Of a DNA stretch of 56,767 bases, positions 56,201-56,767 are shown in pieces. The DNA comes from Triparma columacea (Eukaryota > Sar > Bolidophyceae > Parmales > Triparmaceae), in contig BRYA01000286.1 in the NCBI GenBank assembly GCA_030267965.1, positions 732-57,498 on the forward strand. Direction: 5' to 3'. The position numbers and the translations under genes were made by a program. Position 1 is the stretch's first letter. The number at the start of each line of letters is the position of its first letter. Below the pieces are notes generated by a model, which had not been told where the DNA came from, did not search any database, and saw only the letters and a program-made list of their open reading frames with translations.

Positions 56201-56767
56201 GCCATTACCGCAGACTCTGAAAATGGTCACGAAGACGCCGTCGGTCTGGTCGCAGACAGTAATAATGTTAGTGCCGTGCCGCCGTCCGCCGGCCATACGA
56301 CCGCCACTTCGACCGTACCAATGAATCCTGACAGCTTTGTAAACGTTGCAAAGACGGAGGAGGAAATCAAAAGATTAGCGAACCTCGTCAATGCTCAAGG
56401 GATAGAAATTGCTGAACACCTCATTGAGATAAAGAACCTCAAAGATATCAACGACAAGTTAATGAAGGAGAACGATGCGCTCAGGGCTGCTGCAGAAGAG
56501 ATGGGCACTGCAGCCCTTACAAAAGCTTTTTCTACAACAGACTCAGAGGACTACGAGCGAATTGTTACGGAAGATAACGGCAACGGGGGGCTCAATGAAG
56601 AAGAGAATATCGTACGCGACATGGACGACGACATCGAGATCGGGCATGTTGAGCCTGAGGGAAATGGAGAGAAGGGGCTGACTACATTCAGAGGCACTGC
56701 CCAGGACGGTGTGCCAAAAGAACACCCTAAAATCAAGAGCAAGAGCAACGACGAGATAGACATGGAA
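53228..56767 (+). CDS. Disordered protein encoded by repeated phase-1 exons (3' end outside window)
   Basis: Exons read in continuous phase: 53228-53342, 53532-53699, 53844-54020, 54197-54367, 54535-54644, 54988-55165, 55298-55330, 55483-55527, 55820-55852 and 56214-56767 (open at the edge). Most are flanked by phase-1 introns and can be skipped or duplicated without a frameshift. The product starts MSNAPKSEQGAIGHDSPTEP, is polar and acidic throughout, and repeats a (S/N)xHEDAGR-type peptide at exon ends. The last exon contains a heptad-like helix (TEEEIKRLANLVNAQGIEI... KDINDKLMKENDALR), probably a coiled coil. No family is recognised. Exons 4 and 5 share acceptor-side sequence, as do exons 7, 9 and 10. 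The acceptor of exon 4 is a CAGCAG pair, so a one-codon alternative is possible. Confidence 0.7.
55595..55738. repeat. 24-bp minisatellite, six units
   Basis: Six 24-bp units of the ctgcggcgaccgcatggga type lie in the intron between the 55483 and 55820 exons. The array reads open in several frames but lies between well-defined splice sites. Confidence 0.9.
56059..56147. repeat. Second, degenerate copy of the 24-bp minisatellite
   Basis: Starts with the same gccggtctgcggcgaccgca boundary as the first array and carries three to four partly decayed units. It lies in the next intron, which indicates that the array was duplicated together with the microexon unit. Confidence 0.8.

Larger units (their letters stand above)
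55246..56240 (+). repeat. Three copies of an intron-microexon unit
   Basis: Copies at about 55246-55460, 55767-55965 and 56159-56240 share a tggaaatcttttcat block, a ccattaccgcag acceptor, an exon starting actc(t/c)(g/a)aaaa, and, in the first two, the same downstream intron start and a gcgttgaaactttgtag block. Confidence 0.85.

Overview
This is eukaryotic nuclear DNA. Most genes are split by short spliceosomal introns that start GTGAG or GTAAG and end in a pyrimidine run plus AG, and both strands are densely coded. The gene set (AP-1 gamma adaptin, complex I MWFE subunit, UDP-glucose 4-epimerase, bestrophin, cathepsin B-like protease, EF-hand/cyclic-nucleotide channel, 34-kDa-type actin-bundling protein) plus huge lineage-specific membrane proteins suggests a unicellular protist. 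My best guess is a stramenopile microalga (bolidophyte/diatom relatives), which is inference only. The assembly has two N gaps (11438-11480 and 23273-24182), both directly after G-rich tracts, and many long C or G homopolymers.

Layout. 1-7453 (-): the 5' part of an intronless giant protein with four START-like segments and a duplicated multi-pass membrane module. 8466-9938 (-): CinA-C/nucleotidyltransferase fusion with a presequence-like N terminus. 10495-11681 (+): membrane-anchored LPMO-like protein. 11746-12668 (-): TPR protein. 13034-14808 (+): actin-bundling protein. 15006-15646 (-): G-patch protein. 16639-21287 (-): EF-hand/CNBD channel with a non-canonical filter and an interrupted CNBD. 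21914-22450 (-): small single-TM protein. 22738-24972 (+): unknown gene broken by a gap, with a tandem copy of its 3' end to 25209. 25393-26091 (-): NDUFA1 with an 8-nt coding first exon. 26835-29489 (+): AP1G1. 30561-32643 (-): GALE. 32879-33661 (+): START protein. 33752-35428 (-): bestrophin. 35853-37092 (+): cathepsin B-like protease. 37396-52682 (-): a 19-exon gene for a type II membrane protein of about 4,412 residues. 53228-56767 (+): a disordered protein built from repeated same-phase exons, running off the right edge.

The multi-exon models were assembled by hand. Splice sites were chosen so that reading phase is preserved at every junction and, where the family is known, so that conserved motifs join up. 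The phase closes in every model without an N gap; in the LPMO-like gene and the unknown gene at 22738 the frame across the gap cannot be checked.

The genes do not form an operon or one pathway. Many neighbours are head-to-head pairs with 0.2-0.5 kb spacers that may be shared promoters. A recurring theme is membrane and surface biology: lipid-binding START domains, ion channels, vesicle coat, a secreted protease, an anchored LPMO-like protein and a very large glycosylated ectodomain. The best candidates for something undescribed are the 4.4-kilo-residue surface protein, the START/multi-pass giant, the channel with its split CNBD, and the tandem microexon duplication at the right end.
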